DNA of 64,000 nucleotides from Treponema_I sp045631425 (GTDB taxonomy: Bacteria > Spirochaetota > Spirochaetia > Treponematales > Treponemataceae), in the NCBI GenBank assembly GCA_045631425.1, contig JAZQUR010000105.1:15166-79165 (forward strand), written 5' to 3'. Below are positions 23,726 through 33,051 of this stretch, in pieces. The translations under genes and the position numbers were made by a program. Below the pieces are notes generated by a model. That model was not told the DNA's origin, did no database searches, and saw only the letters and a program-made list of their open reading frames with translations. Numbering within the stretch: position 1 is the first letter of the stretch; every line of letters starts with the position of its first letter.

Positions 23726-26700
23726 ATGTTTCGTCTTTATATTGAAAGAAAAAATGGTTTCGAGAATGAAGTTAACCGCATCTTCGGTGAAATAAAAGGC
23801 TTCCTCGGTGTTGATGGCATAACTGGTTTACGTTATCTAAATCGTTATGATATTGAAAATGTTTCAGAAGAAACTATAAAAGCAGCATCTTGCCGCATTT
23901 TCTCTGAACCTCAAAGTGATATTTGTTACTTTGACCACATTCCTTTAAATGAAAATGATACAGTTATTGCTTGGGAATATCTTCCAGGACAATACGACCA
24001 ACGATCAGATTCAGCAGAACAATGTCTATCTCTTTTAACAGGTGGAAAACCATCAAATGTACGTTGTGCAAAAATGGTAGTTCTATCTGGCAATATTTCT
24101 CCTGCTGAAATCGAAAAAATCGAAAAATACCTAATCAACCCAGTTGATTCTCGTCTTGCAAGTCTAGAAATCCCAGAAACTCTAAAAATGACTATGGAAC
24201 TTCCTGGTGACATTCCAGTTTTCGAAGGATTTACTAAACTTTCAGAAAAAGAACTTGCTGACCTTCGTGACAAAATGGGTCTTGCTATGGATATGGCAGA
24301 CATCCTTTTCTTACAAGATTATTTCAAAAAAGAAGGCAGAGATCCTTTTGAAACAGAAATCCGTGTTTTAGACACATATTGGTCTGACCACTGTCGTCAC
24401 ACAACTTTTAACACAGTTTTAGATGACGTTGAAATCGAAAAATCAGAATTAACAGAACCAATCCTATGTTCTCTTGAAGAATACAAAGAACTTAGAAAAG
24501 AGCTTTATGCAGAAAGAGCCGAAAACGGTGAAAAACCAACTACTCTTATGGACATGGCTTGTATTGGTGCAAAATATCTTAAAAAAATTGGCAAACTTGA
24601 TGATATTGAACTTTCAGCTGAAATCAATGCTTGTTCTATTTACATTGATGTTGATGTTACTGACGTTATAAACAATGGCGAAACAAAAACAGAACGCTGG
24701 CTTTTACAGTTCAAAAACGAAACTCACAATCACCCAACAGAAATTGAACCATTTGGTGGCGCTGCAACTTGTATTGGTGGTGCTATCCGTGACCCACTTT
24801 CTGGTCGTGCTTGGGTTTATCAAGCTTTGCGTGTTACTGGTGCTAGTGATCCAACTGTTCCTCTTTCAAAAACTCGTGACGGTAAACTTCCTCAAATGAA
24901 GCTTACTCGTGAAGCTGCAGCTGGTTTCAGTTCATACGGTAACCAAATCGGTCTTACAACTGGTCAAGTTGCAGAAATCTATCACCCAGGATTTGAAGCA
25001 AAACGTATGGAGCTTGGTGCAGTTATCGCAGCAGTTCCAGCAGAAGTTGTTAAACGCGAAGAACCAGAAGCAGGTGATTGCGTTGTTCTAGTTGGTGGTG
25101 GTACAGGTCGTGACGGTATCGGTGGAGCAACTGGTTCATCAAAAGCTCACACTGTAAAATCTGTAACAACAGCTGCCGCTGAAGTTCAAAAAGGTAACGC
25201 TGTAGAAGAAAGAAAAATCCAACGTCTTTTCCGTAACCGTGATGTATGTCGTATGATTCGTCGCTGTAACGACTTCGGTGCTGGTGGTGTTTCTGTAGCA
25301 GTAGGTGAACTTGCTCCAGGTCTAGACATCAACCTAGACGCAGTTCCAAAAAAATACGAAGGTCTAAACGGTACAGAACTAGCAATTTCTGAAAGCCAAG
25401 AACGTATGGCTCTAGTTGTTCGCGAAAAAGATGTTGATGCAATCATCAAAGCAGCAAACGACGAAAACCTAAACGCAACAGTTATTGCAAAAGTAACAGA
25501 TACAAATCGCCTTGTAATGAAATGGCGTGGCAAAACAATCGTTGATATTGATAGAAACTTCTTAGACACAGCTGGTGCTAGTCGCAACGCAAGTGCAAAA
25601 ATCGTTGCACCAGAAAAAGTTTCTTCTCCATTAGCAAGTCCTCTTGCTTCTGTTGTAGAAGTTCTAAATCAAGATTGTGGATGCAATGGTGGCACAGAAA
25701 ACAAACCTGGTGAAAAACTTTCTAAAGCATGGCTTACAAACTTAAAAGACTTAGCAGTTTGTTCTCAACGTGGTCTATCAGAAAGATTTGACGGTTCTAT
25801 CGGTTCTGCAACAATCAACTTCCCAATGGGCGGTCGTTATCAAGCAACTCCAGAATCTGGCTGTACTGCAAAAATCCCAGTGCTTCCTCCATTTGAAACA
25901 GAAACTTCTAGTTTAATGACATTTGGATATGATCCTCGTGTTGCACAATGGAGCCCATATCACGGTTCACAAGTTGCAGTTCTTCAATCTCTTGCTCGTA
26001 TCGCTTCTCTTGGTGGTAAACCAGATTCATGTCGTTTAACTTTCCAAGAATACTTTGAACGTACATCAAGCAAAGAAGCTTGGGGTAAACCAACAGCAGC
26101 TCTTTTAGGTGCTCTATCTGCACAAAAAGCAATGGGAACAGCTTCTATCGGTGGTAAAGACTCTATGTCTGGAACATTCCAAGATCTAAACGTTCCACCA
26201 ACACTTGTTTCTTTTGCAGTTGCAACAGAAAAAGCTAAAAACGTAAATTCTGGTGCATTCAAAAAAGCAGACAGCAAAGTTTACTTTATCCCAACTCAAT
26301 ATAACAAAGACTTAACTCCATCTTTCGAAGATTTTAACAACAATGCAAACACATTGTACAATCTAAACAAAGACGGAAAAGTTGAAGCAATTTATTCTGT
26401 AAGTGCTGGTGGTATTGCAGAAGCTGTTTCAAAAATGGCTTTCGGTAACAAAATCGGTTTCACATTCGACGGTGATTTCTACGGAAAACTAAAAGCAGCT
26501 TATCCAGAACAAGCTTCAATTCTTGCAGGACAAGGAAAAACTTGTACAAGTTGGCTTTTATTCTTGCCATTGTACGGTTCTCTTATCACAGAAGTTTCTT
26601 CAGAAAATGTTGCTGATTTTGAAAAAACATTCGGCGACAAAGCTATTTTCTTAGGAACAACAACTGCAGAAAGACAAATTTCTGTAAAAAAATCTGTTAT

Positions 26701-27700
26701 CGACCTAGAAGAAGCTCTTGCAAACTGGGAAAACACACTTTCTGTAGTATTCCCACCTATCGCAAAAGATGCTGATAAGAAAACAGAAAAACTTCCAGAA
26801 TTTGCAACTGCTGAACATCAATCTTTAATTGATGCTAGAAAATCAATTCCAAATGTTATGCCTTCAAAAGCAAAACCAAAAGTATTGCTTCCTGTTTTCC
26901 CAGGAACAAACTGTGAGTTCGATATGGCTCGTGCTTTTGCTTTATCTGGCGCAGATACAAAAATTGTTGTATTCCGCAACAATACACCACAGGCTCTTGA
27001 AGAATCACTTCAAGAACTACAAAAAGAACTTTCAACAGCTCAAATCCTAGCTCTTTCTGGTGGATTCTCAGCTGGTGATGAACCAGATGGTTCTGCAAAG
27101 TTCATTTGTAACGTACTAAGAGAAAGCAGAATTGCTGACGGTGTTATGAACCTAGTTGATAACAAAAAAGGTCTAGTTCTCGGTATTTGTAACGGATTTC
27201 AAGCTTTAATTAAGGTTGGTTTGTTACCATACGGAAAAATCCTTTCTCCATCAGAAGAAATGCCAACTCTTACATACAACTGTATCAACAGACACATTTC
27301 GAGAGTTGTTCGTACTCGTATGGTTTCTGCAACTAGCCCATGGGCAAACGACCCAACTATCCTAGAAGCAAAAACACACCTAGTACCAATTTCTCACGGT
27401 GAAGGTCGCATTATCATTAGTGATGAACTTGCAAAAGACTTGTTCGCAAAAGGTCAAGTTTATACACAATATGTTACAGAAGACGGAATTCCTGTAATGA
27501 GTGAACCAGACAATCCAAACGGATCAATGTTCGCTATCGAAGGTATCACAAGTCTTGACGGCCGTATCCTTGGTAAGATGGGACACAGTGAAAGAACAAT
27601 CGGCTTTGGCGAAAACGGAAAATCAGATTCACTTCTAAAAAATATTAGTGGTGATAACTGTCAAAACCTATTTGCTGCCGGTGTTCGTTACTTTAACTAA
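23726..27700 (+). CDS. purL: Phosphoribosylformylglycinamidine synthase, large single-chain type
   Basis: Fourth step of purine synthesis (FGAR to FGAM using glutamine and ATP). 1324 residues. N-terminal domain, two PurM-like halves (FKNETHNHPTEIEPFGGAATCIGGAIRDP region, and ASIGGKDSMSG), and a C-terminal class I glutaminase: FPGTNCEFDMARAF, LSGGFSAGDEPDG, catalytic Cys in LGICNGFQ, and SHGEGR. The start MFRLYIERKNGF is set by the promoter 6 bases upstream and by homology; an earlier ATG would put the promoter inside the gene. Other PurL types are split into PurL/PurQ/PurS. Confidence 0.97.
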   Translation: MFRLYIERKNGFENEVNRIFGEIKGFLGVDGITGLRYLNRYDIENVSEETIKAASCRIFSEPQSDICYFDHIPLNENDTVIAWEYLPGQYDQRSDSAEQCLSLLTGGKPSNVRCAKMVVLSGNISPAEIEKIEKYLINPVDSRLASLEIPETLKMTMELPGDIPVFEGFTKLSEKELADLRDKMGLAMDMADILFLQDYFKKEGRDPFETEIRVLDTYWSDHCRHTTFNTVLDDVEIEKSELTEPILCSLEEYKELRKELYAERAENGEKPTTLMDMACIGAKYLKKIGKLDDIELSAEINACSIYIDVDVTDVINNGETKTERWLLQFKNETHNHPTEIEPFGGAATCIGGAIRDPLSGRAWVYQALRVTGASDPTVPLSKTRDGKLPQMKLTREAAAGFSSYGNQIGLTTGQVAEIYHPGFEAKRMELGAVIAAVPAEVVKREEPEAGDCVVLVGGGTGRDGIGGATGSSKAHTVKSVTTAAAEVQKGNAVEERKIQRLFRNRDVCRMIRRCNDFGAGGVSVAVGELAPGLDINLDAVPKKYEGLNGTELAISESQERMALVVREKDVDAIIKAANDENLNATVIAKVTDTNRLVMKWRGKTIVDIDRNFLDTAGASRNASAKIVAPEKVSSPLASPLASVVEVLNQDCGCNGGTENKPGEKLSKAWLTNLKDLAVCSQRGLSERFDGSIGSATINFPMGGRYQATPESGCTAKIPVLPPFETETSSLMTFGYDPRVAQWSPYHGSQVAVLQSLARIASLGGKPDSCRLTFQEYFERTSSKEAWGKPTAALLGALSAQKAMGTASIGGKDSMSGTFQDLNVPPTLVSFAVATEKAKNVNSGAFKKADSKVYFIPTQYNKDLTPSFEDFNNNANTLYNLNKDGKVEAIYSVSAGGIAEAVSKMAFGNKIGFTFDGDFYGKLKAAYPEQASILAGQGKTCTSWLLFLPLYGSLITEVSSENVADFEKTFGDKAIFLGTTTAERQISVKKSVIDLEEALANWENTLSVVFPPIAKDADKKTEKLPEFATAEHQSLIDARKSIPNVMPSKAKPKVLLPVFPGTNCEFDMARAFALSGADTKIVVFRNNTPQALEESLQELQKELSTAQILALSGGFSAGDEPDGSAKFICNVLRESRIADGVMNLVDNKKGLVLGICNGFQALIKVGLLPYGKILSPSEEMPTLTYNCINRHISRVVRTRMVSATSPWANDPTILEAKTHLVPISHGEGRIIISDELAKDLFAKGQVYTQYVTEDGIPVMSEPDNPNGSMFAIEGITSLDGRILGKMGHSERTIGFGENGKSDSLLKNISGDNCQNLFAAGVRYFN

Positions 27701-27715
27701 TTTCATAAAGGGGAA

Positions 27716-27740
27716 GGAGCAAGCCTAAAAAACTTGCTCC
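27716..27740 (+). promoter_or_regulatory. Hairpin between Shine-Dalgarno-like sequence and lipoprotein start
   Basis: 8-bp stem GGAGCAAG (27716-27723) / CTTGCTCC (27733-27740). GGGGAAGG precedes and partly overlaps its left arm; only 8 bases separate the stem from the ATG at 27749. It could hide the ribosome binding site or bring it close to the start. Confidence 0.5.
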
Positions 27741-27748
27741 AAAAAACA

Positions 27749-28684
27749 ATGAAAAAAATTATTTTCGTTTTACTAGCATTATCTATGCTATTCTTTGTTG
27801 GTTGTAAATCAGAACCAGTAGAATGGCTAACAGATTTAGACCAAGCAACACTTGCTGCAGAAGAAAATAACAAAGACTTACTTATTTTCTTTAGTGGACT
27901 TGGTTGGGACGGATATTCAGAACAATTTACTTCTGAAATTCTTTCAAATGAAGCTTTCCTAAAAGAAGTTGGACCAAGTTACATTCCAGTTCAACTAAAT
28001 ATCGTTTTAGAAGAAGAAGGTTTAACAGAAGAAGAAATTGCAATTAATCAATCAAATTATATGCTTGCATATTCTTTAAGCGTTTCTTCAGTTCCATCTA
28101 TTATGATACTTACACAAGATGGAAATCCTTATGGAAGTATTCTTTACACAGCAGATTCAACTGTTGATACAGTAGTTTCAGAATTAAAAGCTATCAAAAA
28201 ATCTGGCGATGCAATTCATAAACTAACTGCAAAAATTGAAAAAGCAACAGGTGTAAACAAAGCTAAACTTATTGATGAACTATATTCTTCAGTTTCAGAA
28301 GAATTTTCATATCTGTTCACAGATTACATTGCTGAATTTCCATCTCTAGATCCAGAAAACAAAACTGGAAAACTTGGAAAATACAAACTTCTTCTAGCAT
28401 ACGACGAATCACTAGCTATCTTCAGCGAATCAGGTGATATCAGCGCTGCTTCACAAGTTTTCATCGACTTAGCAGAATCAGGACTATTAACTGTAGAAGA
28501 ATATCAAACAGCATACTACAACGCAGCTTACCTAGAAAGCTATGGTGGAAAAATTCTAACAGATAACACAATTCCATATCTACAAAAAGCTTATGACGTT
28601 GCTCCAGATTCAGATTTTGCAGGTTCTCTCCTTTCGATAATTGAATCACTTACAAGTATGCAAAATTCAACAGGAGACGAATAA
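27749..28684 (+). CDS. Lipoprotein with thioredoxin-like N-terminal fold, no active-site Cys
   Basis: 311 residues from the ATG at 27749. Lipoprotein signal MKKIIFVLLALSMLFFVGC (acylated Cys19). Residues about 30-130 look like a thioredoxin-fold domain (LIFFSGLGWDGYSEQF, SSVPSIMILTQDG with the cis-Pro), but the CxxC site is replaced by residues without Cys, so it is unlikely to be a redox enzyme. The rest is helical and repeat-like, possibly TPR-type. The stop is immediately followed by the next gene's GTG. Role unknown. Confidence 0.75.
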   Translation: MKKIIFVLLALSMLFFVGCKSEPVEWLTDLDQATLAAEENNKDLLIFFSGLGWDGYSEQFTSEILSNEAFLKEVGPSYIPVQLNIVLEEEGLTEEEIAINQSNYMLAYSLSVSSVPSIMILTQDGNPYGSILYTADSTVDTVVSELKAIKKSGDAIHKLTAKIEKATGVNKAKLIDELYSSVSEEFSYLFTDYIAEFPSLDPENKTGKLGKYKLLLAYDESLAIFSESGDISAASQVFIDLAESGLLTVEEYQTAYYNAAYLESYGGKILTDNTIPYLQKAYDVAPDSDFAGSLLSIIESLTSMQNSTGDE

Positions 28685-29965
28685 GTGCCTTCCTCGGAAC
28701 CTCCCTCTAATATTGTAGAATTACTTGCAGTTGCAGTAGTTCTACTGATATTATCTTCTTTATTTTCTATGTCAGAAAGTGCTTTCTTATCTGTAAACAA
28801 GTTAAGAATCCGCTTTTTGCGTAGAAAAAAAGTCAAAAAGGCCATTAGAGTTGGTAAGCTCCTTGATAAACAAGACGAGCTTATCAACACAATTCTAATT
28901 GGCAACAATATTGTAAACATTTCTATTTCATCAATTTTAACCAAAATATCTCTAGAACTTTTCGGAAGTGCTGGTGTCGCTGCTGCAACTTTTGTGGTTA
29001 CACTTCTCTTGTTGATATTTGGTGAAATCACGCCAAAAACCCTCGGCTCAAAATTCCCAGAAAAAATCGCCTTTGGTCTCTCAGGTTTTCTAACTTTTTG
29101 GAAATTTGTTTTACATCCACTAGTTTTTATTTTTACGAAAATTTCAAATCTAGCAAAAATTCTAACTGGCGCCAAAAACACCAAAAATCAAAAATCCTTC
29201 ACAGAAGAAGAAATCAAAACTTTTATTGAGGTTGGGGAAGAAGAAGGAACTGTAGAAAAAGACGAAAAAGAAATGCTTCACAAGGTTTTCAAATTCACAG
29301 ATTTGGAAGCAAAAGATATTATGCAACCGCGAACAAAAATGATTACGGTTGACATAAACGCAAAATACAACGATATTATCGAACTTTCACAAAAAACTCA
29401 TCTTTCACACTTTCCTGTTATCAATTCAAATATTGATGATATTTGTGGAATTCTCCACTTAAAAGATGTTATCCCGTTTTTTAACAACCAAGAGAATTTT
29501 TCCGTTCGCAACGTAATGAAAAAGCCTCTTTTTATCCCTGAAACAAAGAAAATGTCCTCAATTCAAGAAGCAATCCGTGAAAGCAACCAATCTATCGCCA
29601 TCGTTTTGGACGAATATTCTGGAACAGCGGGTTTGCTTACCATCGACGATATTTCTTCCGAGATTTTCGGGACTCTAAGCGATGAGTATGATTTTATCCA
29701 AGCGATAGAAATCGAAGAAAAATCTGCAACAAGCTTTACATTAAAGGGAAATGCCCGACTTGTTGATATTAACGAGAAGCTAAAAATCAGCCTAAACTCT
29801 GAAGTAAACGAAACTATTAACGGTTGGATTTGTGAACAACTAGATGCATTACCAGAAATTGGAAACAAAATCAGCTTTTCTGGTTGGACATTTACCGTTG
29901 CAGAAGTTTCAAAAAATATGGCAACTAAAATCTGTGTAGAAGCAGAAGAGGAGGGCAATCTATGA
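28685..29965 (+). CDS. CorC/HlyC-type membrane protein with CBS pair, copy 1
   Basis: 426 residues: DUF21/CNNM transmembrane domain (about 1-150), two CBS domains (IMQPRTKMITVDINA ... IVLDEYSGTAGLLT) and a C-terminal CorC_HlyC domain (LDALPEIGNKISFSGWTFTV). The family is linked to Mg2+/Co2+ efflux and tolerance. It starts at GTG directly after the previous stop, with GGAG 8 bases upstream, and overlaps the next gene by 4 bases (ATGA). Second copy follows. Confidence 0.88.
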   Translation: MPSSEPPSNIVELLAVAVVLLILSSLFSMSESAFLSVNKLRIRFLRRKKVKKAIRVGKLLDKQDELINTILIGNNIVNISISSILTKISLELFGSAGVAAATFVVTLLLLIFGEITPKTLGSKFPEKIAFGLSGFLTFWKFVLHPLVFIFTKISNLAKILTGAKNTKNQKSFTEEEIKTFIEVGEEEGTVEKDEKEMLHKVFKFTDLEAKDIMQPRTKMITVDINAKYNDIIELSQKTHLSHFPVINSNIDDICGILHLKDVIPFFNNQENFSVRNVMKKPLFIPETKKMSSIQEAIRESNQSIAIVLDEYSGTAGLLTIDDISSEIFGTLSDEYDFIQAIEIEEKSATSFTLKGNARLVDINEKLKISLNSEVNETINGWICEQLDALPEIGNKISFSGWTFTVAEVSKNMATKICVEAEEEGNL

Positions 29966-31218
29966 ACCTAGTATTTTCCCTCGCACTTTTGATTCTTCTA
30001 ATCGGAATGTCCGCATTCTTTTCTTGTAGCGAAACAGCCTTTTTAAGCTTATCAAAAGTGAAACTTCGCCAAATGCTAAAAGAAAACAAAAAGAAAGCTT
30101 TACCAGTTGCAAAACTAAAGCAAAACACAGACAATCTTTTAACTCTGATTTTGGTTGGCAACAATTTTGTAAACACTTTTTCATCATCTTTGGCAACATC
30201 CTTGGCACTAACACTTTTTGGCTCAAGTGGTGTGGGAATCGCCACCGCTGTGATGACAGTGCTTATTATCATTTTTGGGGAGATTTTGCCAAAATCCTAT
30301 GCGGCATTTTTCCCAGAAAAAGTTTCTCAGAAGTTAGCAAAACCTTTAACACTGCTAAAAAACTTGTTAAAGCCCATTATCATCATTTTTGCGGCTTGTA
30401 CAAAAGCAGTTTCAAAATTTGTGGCGCTTTTTCAGAAAAATCCTCTTCCATCAGTAACCGAAGAAGAATTGAAAACTCTCATCGACGTGGGAGATGAAGA
30501 GGGAACTCTGGAAACTGGGGAAAAAGAGATGCTTTACAAAATCTTTGAGTTTACAGACCTTCGTGTGCGAGATATTTTACGCCACCGTTCTTTTGTAAAA
30601 TCTATTGATGGGAAAGCAACTTACGAAGAAACCCTTGCAAAATTCATCGAATCGGGATATTCACGCCTTCCAGTTTTCAAAGATGATTTTGAAACAATTT
30701 TAGGAACAATCCACTATAAAGACGTTTTATATTTTTCCGGGAATAAAAAAGAGTTTTCCCCAGAAAAAATTGCGCGAAAAGCTTTGTTCATACCAGAAAC
30801 AATTTCTGTTATCACTTTGTTGATGCGATTTAGAACAGAAAAACACACTTTCGCAGTGGTTGTTGGAGAACACGGCAATTTAGAGGGAATCGTTACCACA
30901 GATGATATTCTAAAAGCAGTTTTCGGACGTATTACAGACGAATACAACTCAAAATCTGTTGCCCCTGAAGAAAGAATCCGTGTTACAGGACGCCGAGAAT
31001 TCTTGATTCCAGGAGATATGTCCCTAAATGATATAAATCGGATTTTCAGCACAGACTTTGAATCCGAGGATTTTGATACTCTTGGTGGATGGCTTTTAGA
31101 AAATATTGGCTATCTTCCAGAAAATGGCGAAAAATTAAAAATCGGTTCTATAACTTTCACAGTTGAAGATGTGGGAAGTCGCCGAATTCAAAGTATTCGT
31201 ATGCGGTACGAAAGATAA
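29962..31218 (+). CDS. CorC/HlyC-type membrane protein with CBS pair, copy 2
   Basis: 418 residues, same domain order as the gene before it: SCSETAFLSLSKVKLRQM in the DUF21 part, VRDILRHRSFVKSIDG and VVVGEHGNLEGIVTTDDIL in the CBS pair, LPENGEKLKIGSITFTV at the C terminus. The two products may form a heteromeric membrane complex. The 3' end overlaps the convergent omptin gene by 31 bases. Confidence 0.88.
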   Translation: MNLVFSLALLILLIGMSAFFSCSETAFLSLSKVKLRQMLKENKKKALPVAKLKQNTDNLLTLILVGNNFVNTFSSSLATSLALTLFGSSGVGIATAVMTVLIIIFGEILPKSYAAFFPEKVSQKLAKPLTLLKNLLKPIIIIFAACTKAVSKFVALFQKNPLPSVTEEELKTLIDVGDEEGTLETGEKEMLYKIFEFTDLRVRDILRHRSFVKSIDGKATYEETLAKFIESGYSRLPVFKDDFETILGTIHYKDVLYFSGNKKEFSPEKIARKALFIPETISVITLLMRFRTEKHTFAVVVGEHGNLEGIVTTDDILKAVFGRITDEYNSKSVAPEERIRVTGRREFLIPGDMSLNDINRIFSTDFESEDFDTLGGWLLENIGYLPENGEKLKIGSITFTVEDVGSRRIQSIRMRYER

Positions 31219-32072
31219 AAATCATAGAAAAAGCTAGAAAAGCCTCCCGTACCTCCGTAGGTTGGATATCCATTTATGTATGTCACGCCTTCGAGGATTG
31301 GAGTGTTTTCTACTTTTCCGCCTAAAATCAAAGTGGATTTTTCAGAAAAATCGTAGCCCAAGCAAATATCATTTTTTACAAGAAAAAACCCAGAAACACA
31401 ATCTTGGAAAACCATATTTCGCTCTACATGAACATCTGTGCAAACTCCAGAAGCATAACCTAAATATCCTTCAAAATTAATAAAAGCATTTTCCGCAAAA
31501 TATGTCTTGGCACCAAAACCAACGTAAAAAGAAGTTAAATAAGGATTATAAGTTATAACAGTTCCAGAAAGAGTTCCCTCGGCTTTTCCGTAAGGCTCCC
31601 AGTCTTTGTAATAATACCAGCCATTCAAACCGTAAAACTCTGTATCAAGAACATTTAACTGAAAAATCAGTTTTCCAGAGTTTTTTTTGCTAAAATCGAA
31701 TATAAACCCAAAATCAAAAGAAAAACTGTTATCCTTTGCAACAACTAAATCATGGCAGGAATATCGGGTAATATCATCTTGTGCAGTTTCATCAAGCCAG
31801 TCGTAATCTTCCATGGTTCCACCAAAAGTTGCAACTTCTGTAGAAAACCCAAGTCCCAAAAAATACTTCTTAAACTCAAAATCTACATCAATTCCCAAAT
31901 TAACTTGATTTTCAACCTGCCAATCAAGCTGACTTACTTTGTAATCTCCCGCAAAAACATACTCTTTTGCAGTTCCATTTTTCAAACTGATATTTGGAGA
32001 TAAATAAAATCCTTCAGAAAATAAAAAAAAGCCAACAAAAAGATAGAGAAGTGAAATCAGTGTCTTTTTCAT
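31188..32072 (-). CDS. Omptin-family outer-membrane aspartyl protease
   Basis: 294 residues with a signal peptide (about 1-19) and a beta-barrel pattern of alternating aromatic/polar strands. Omptin hallmarks: YKVSQLDWQVENQ (as in OmpT KVSQLDW), GGTMEDYDWLD giving Asp89/Asp91, and CTDVHVE giving Asp213/His215, the positions of OmpT D83, D85, D210 and H212. Omptins cleave between basic residues on the cell surface and need LPS, which treponemes lack in classical form, so activation here would be of interest. The gene overlaps the convergent CorC-like gene by 31 bases. Confidence 0.85.
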   Translation of the reverse strand: MKKTLISLLYLFVGFFLFSEGFYLSPNISLKNGTAKEYVFAGDYKVSQLDWQVENQVNLGIDVDFEFKKYFLGLGFSTEVATFGGTMEDYDWLDETAQDDITRYSCHDLVVAKDNSFSFDFGFIFDFSKKNSGKLIFQLNVLDTEFYGLNGWYYYKDWEPYGKAEGTLSGTVITYNPYLTSFYVGFGAKTYFAENAFINFEGYLGYASGVCTDVHVERNMVFQDCVSGFFLVKNDICLGYDFSEKSTLILGGKVENTPILEGVTYINGYPTYGGTGGFSSFFYDFYLSYRIRIL

Positions 32073-32090
32073 TGGCTTTCCTCGTAAAAA

Positions 32091-32867
32091 TTATTCTTCG
32101 TCTTTGTTTTCTTCTTCTGAAGAAGCAAGTGGGTCAACTTTGTACAATTTGCAAAGCTGTTTTCGTAAAGCATCCATATCACGGTGATAAGGCGCTGTAA
32201 AAGTCATTCTCTCACGAGTTACAGGATGCACAATGCTTAGTTGATAAGCGTGCAAACCAAGGCGAGCAAGCAGCGGTCTTTCTTCAAAAACATCCCCGCG
32301 GTAAGAACGCTTAATATCACTTAGGCGAACTGGCTTTTGATTGCCGCTATAAAGTGGATCACAAACAATACTGATTCCCAAATCTTGTAAGTGAGCACGA
32401 ATTTGGTGAGTTCGCCCAGTAACTGGGTCAGCCTGAATCCAAGAATATGGACCAACAGTTCCCAAAAGCTTAAAGTTAGTAACAGATTCTTTTCCCATTC
32501 TCTTGTTTACAACAGTTCTATGGCGAGGGTCTCCGTCTGGCAAAAGTTTAGCTTTGTGAGTATATTCTTCCCAAGCTGGTCGACCATGAACCAAAGCGTG
32601 ATAAGTTTTGTGAACTTCTCTACGTTCAAAGGCAATAGACAAAAATCTGTGAGCATCAGCAGTACGAGCATAAATTACGATACCAGAAGTGTCTTTATCA
32701 ATTCGGTGAACTGCCAACAATCTTCCAAATTCTTGTTCTGCAAGTTTATCCAAACGAGGTGCATCTTTGTCATAACGATCTGATGCAACCAAAAGCCCAG
32801 AAACCTTATTCAAAACTACAATGGATTCATCTTGATATATTACTGAGTAATTCTTTATTGCTTTCAT
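32091..32867 (-). CDS. RluA-family pseudouridine synthase
   Basis: 258 residues. Catalytic motif HRIDKDTSG (Asp about 57), the RRVHK-like RREVHKTYHALVHG, RTHQIRAHL, and LGLHAYQLSIVHP. No S4 domain is visible at the N terminus. Target RNA (rRNA or tRNA) cannot be decided. An extended -10 (TGATATACT) ends 8 bases before the ATG and no ribosome binding site is present. The acidic C-terminal tail is lineage-specific. The omptin gene follows 18 bases downstream. Confidence 0.9.
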   Translation of the reverse strand: MKAIKNYSVIYQDESIVVLNKVSGLLVASDRYDKDAPRLDKLAEQEFGRLLAVHRIDKDTSGIVIYARTADAHRFLSIAFERREVHKTYHALVHGRPAWEEYTHKAKLLPDGDPRHRTVVNKRMGKESVTNFKLLGTVGPYSWIQADPVTGRTHQIRAHLQDLGISIVCDPLYSGNQKPVRLSDIKRSYRGDVFEERPLLARLGLHAYQLSIVHPVTRERMTFTAPYHRDMDALRKQLCKLYKVDPLASSEEENKDEE

Positions 32868-32875
32868 ACAAAATC

Positions 32876-32884
32876 AGTATATCA
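32876..32884 (-). promoter_or_regulatory. Extended -10 promoter of the pseudouridine synthase gene
   Basis: TGATATACT; TATACT (32876-32881) ends 8 bases before the ATG. Confidence 0.5.
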
Positions 32885-32943
32885 AATATCTGCAAAAAAT
32901 CCTATAAATCCTCGGAAAAATCTATATTCTATCGAATAAAATT

Positions 32944-32972
32944 TTGTTAATTTAAATTTTACTTGATATAAT
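32944..32972 (+). promoter_or_regulatory. Promoter of second phosphofructokinase
   Basis: TTGTTA (32944-32949), spacer 17, TATAAT (32967-32972) with an extended TGA. Unlike the leaderless genes it leaves a 5' leader of about 70 bases, with an inverted repeat TAAGATT/AATCTTA (32986-33014) that may be an operator or RNA hairpin. Confidence 0.7.
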
Positions 32973-33051
32973 CTCTTTATAAGCGTAAGATTTAAATAGA
33001 TTATTTTAATCTTAATATTCCCTTAATCAAAACAAAAGGATATTTACAAAT

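Noticed and set aside
24700..27100. Numerous antisense open frames within purL
   Set aside because: They are long only because of purL codon bias; none has translation signals.
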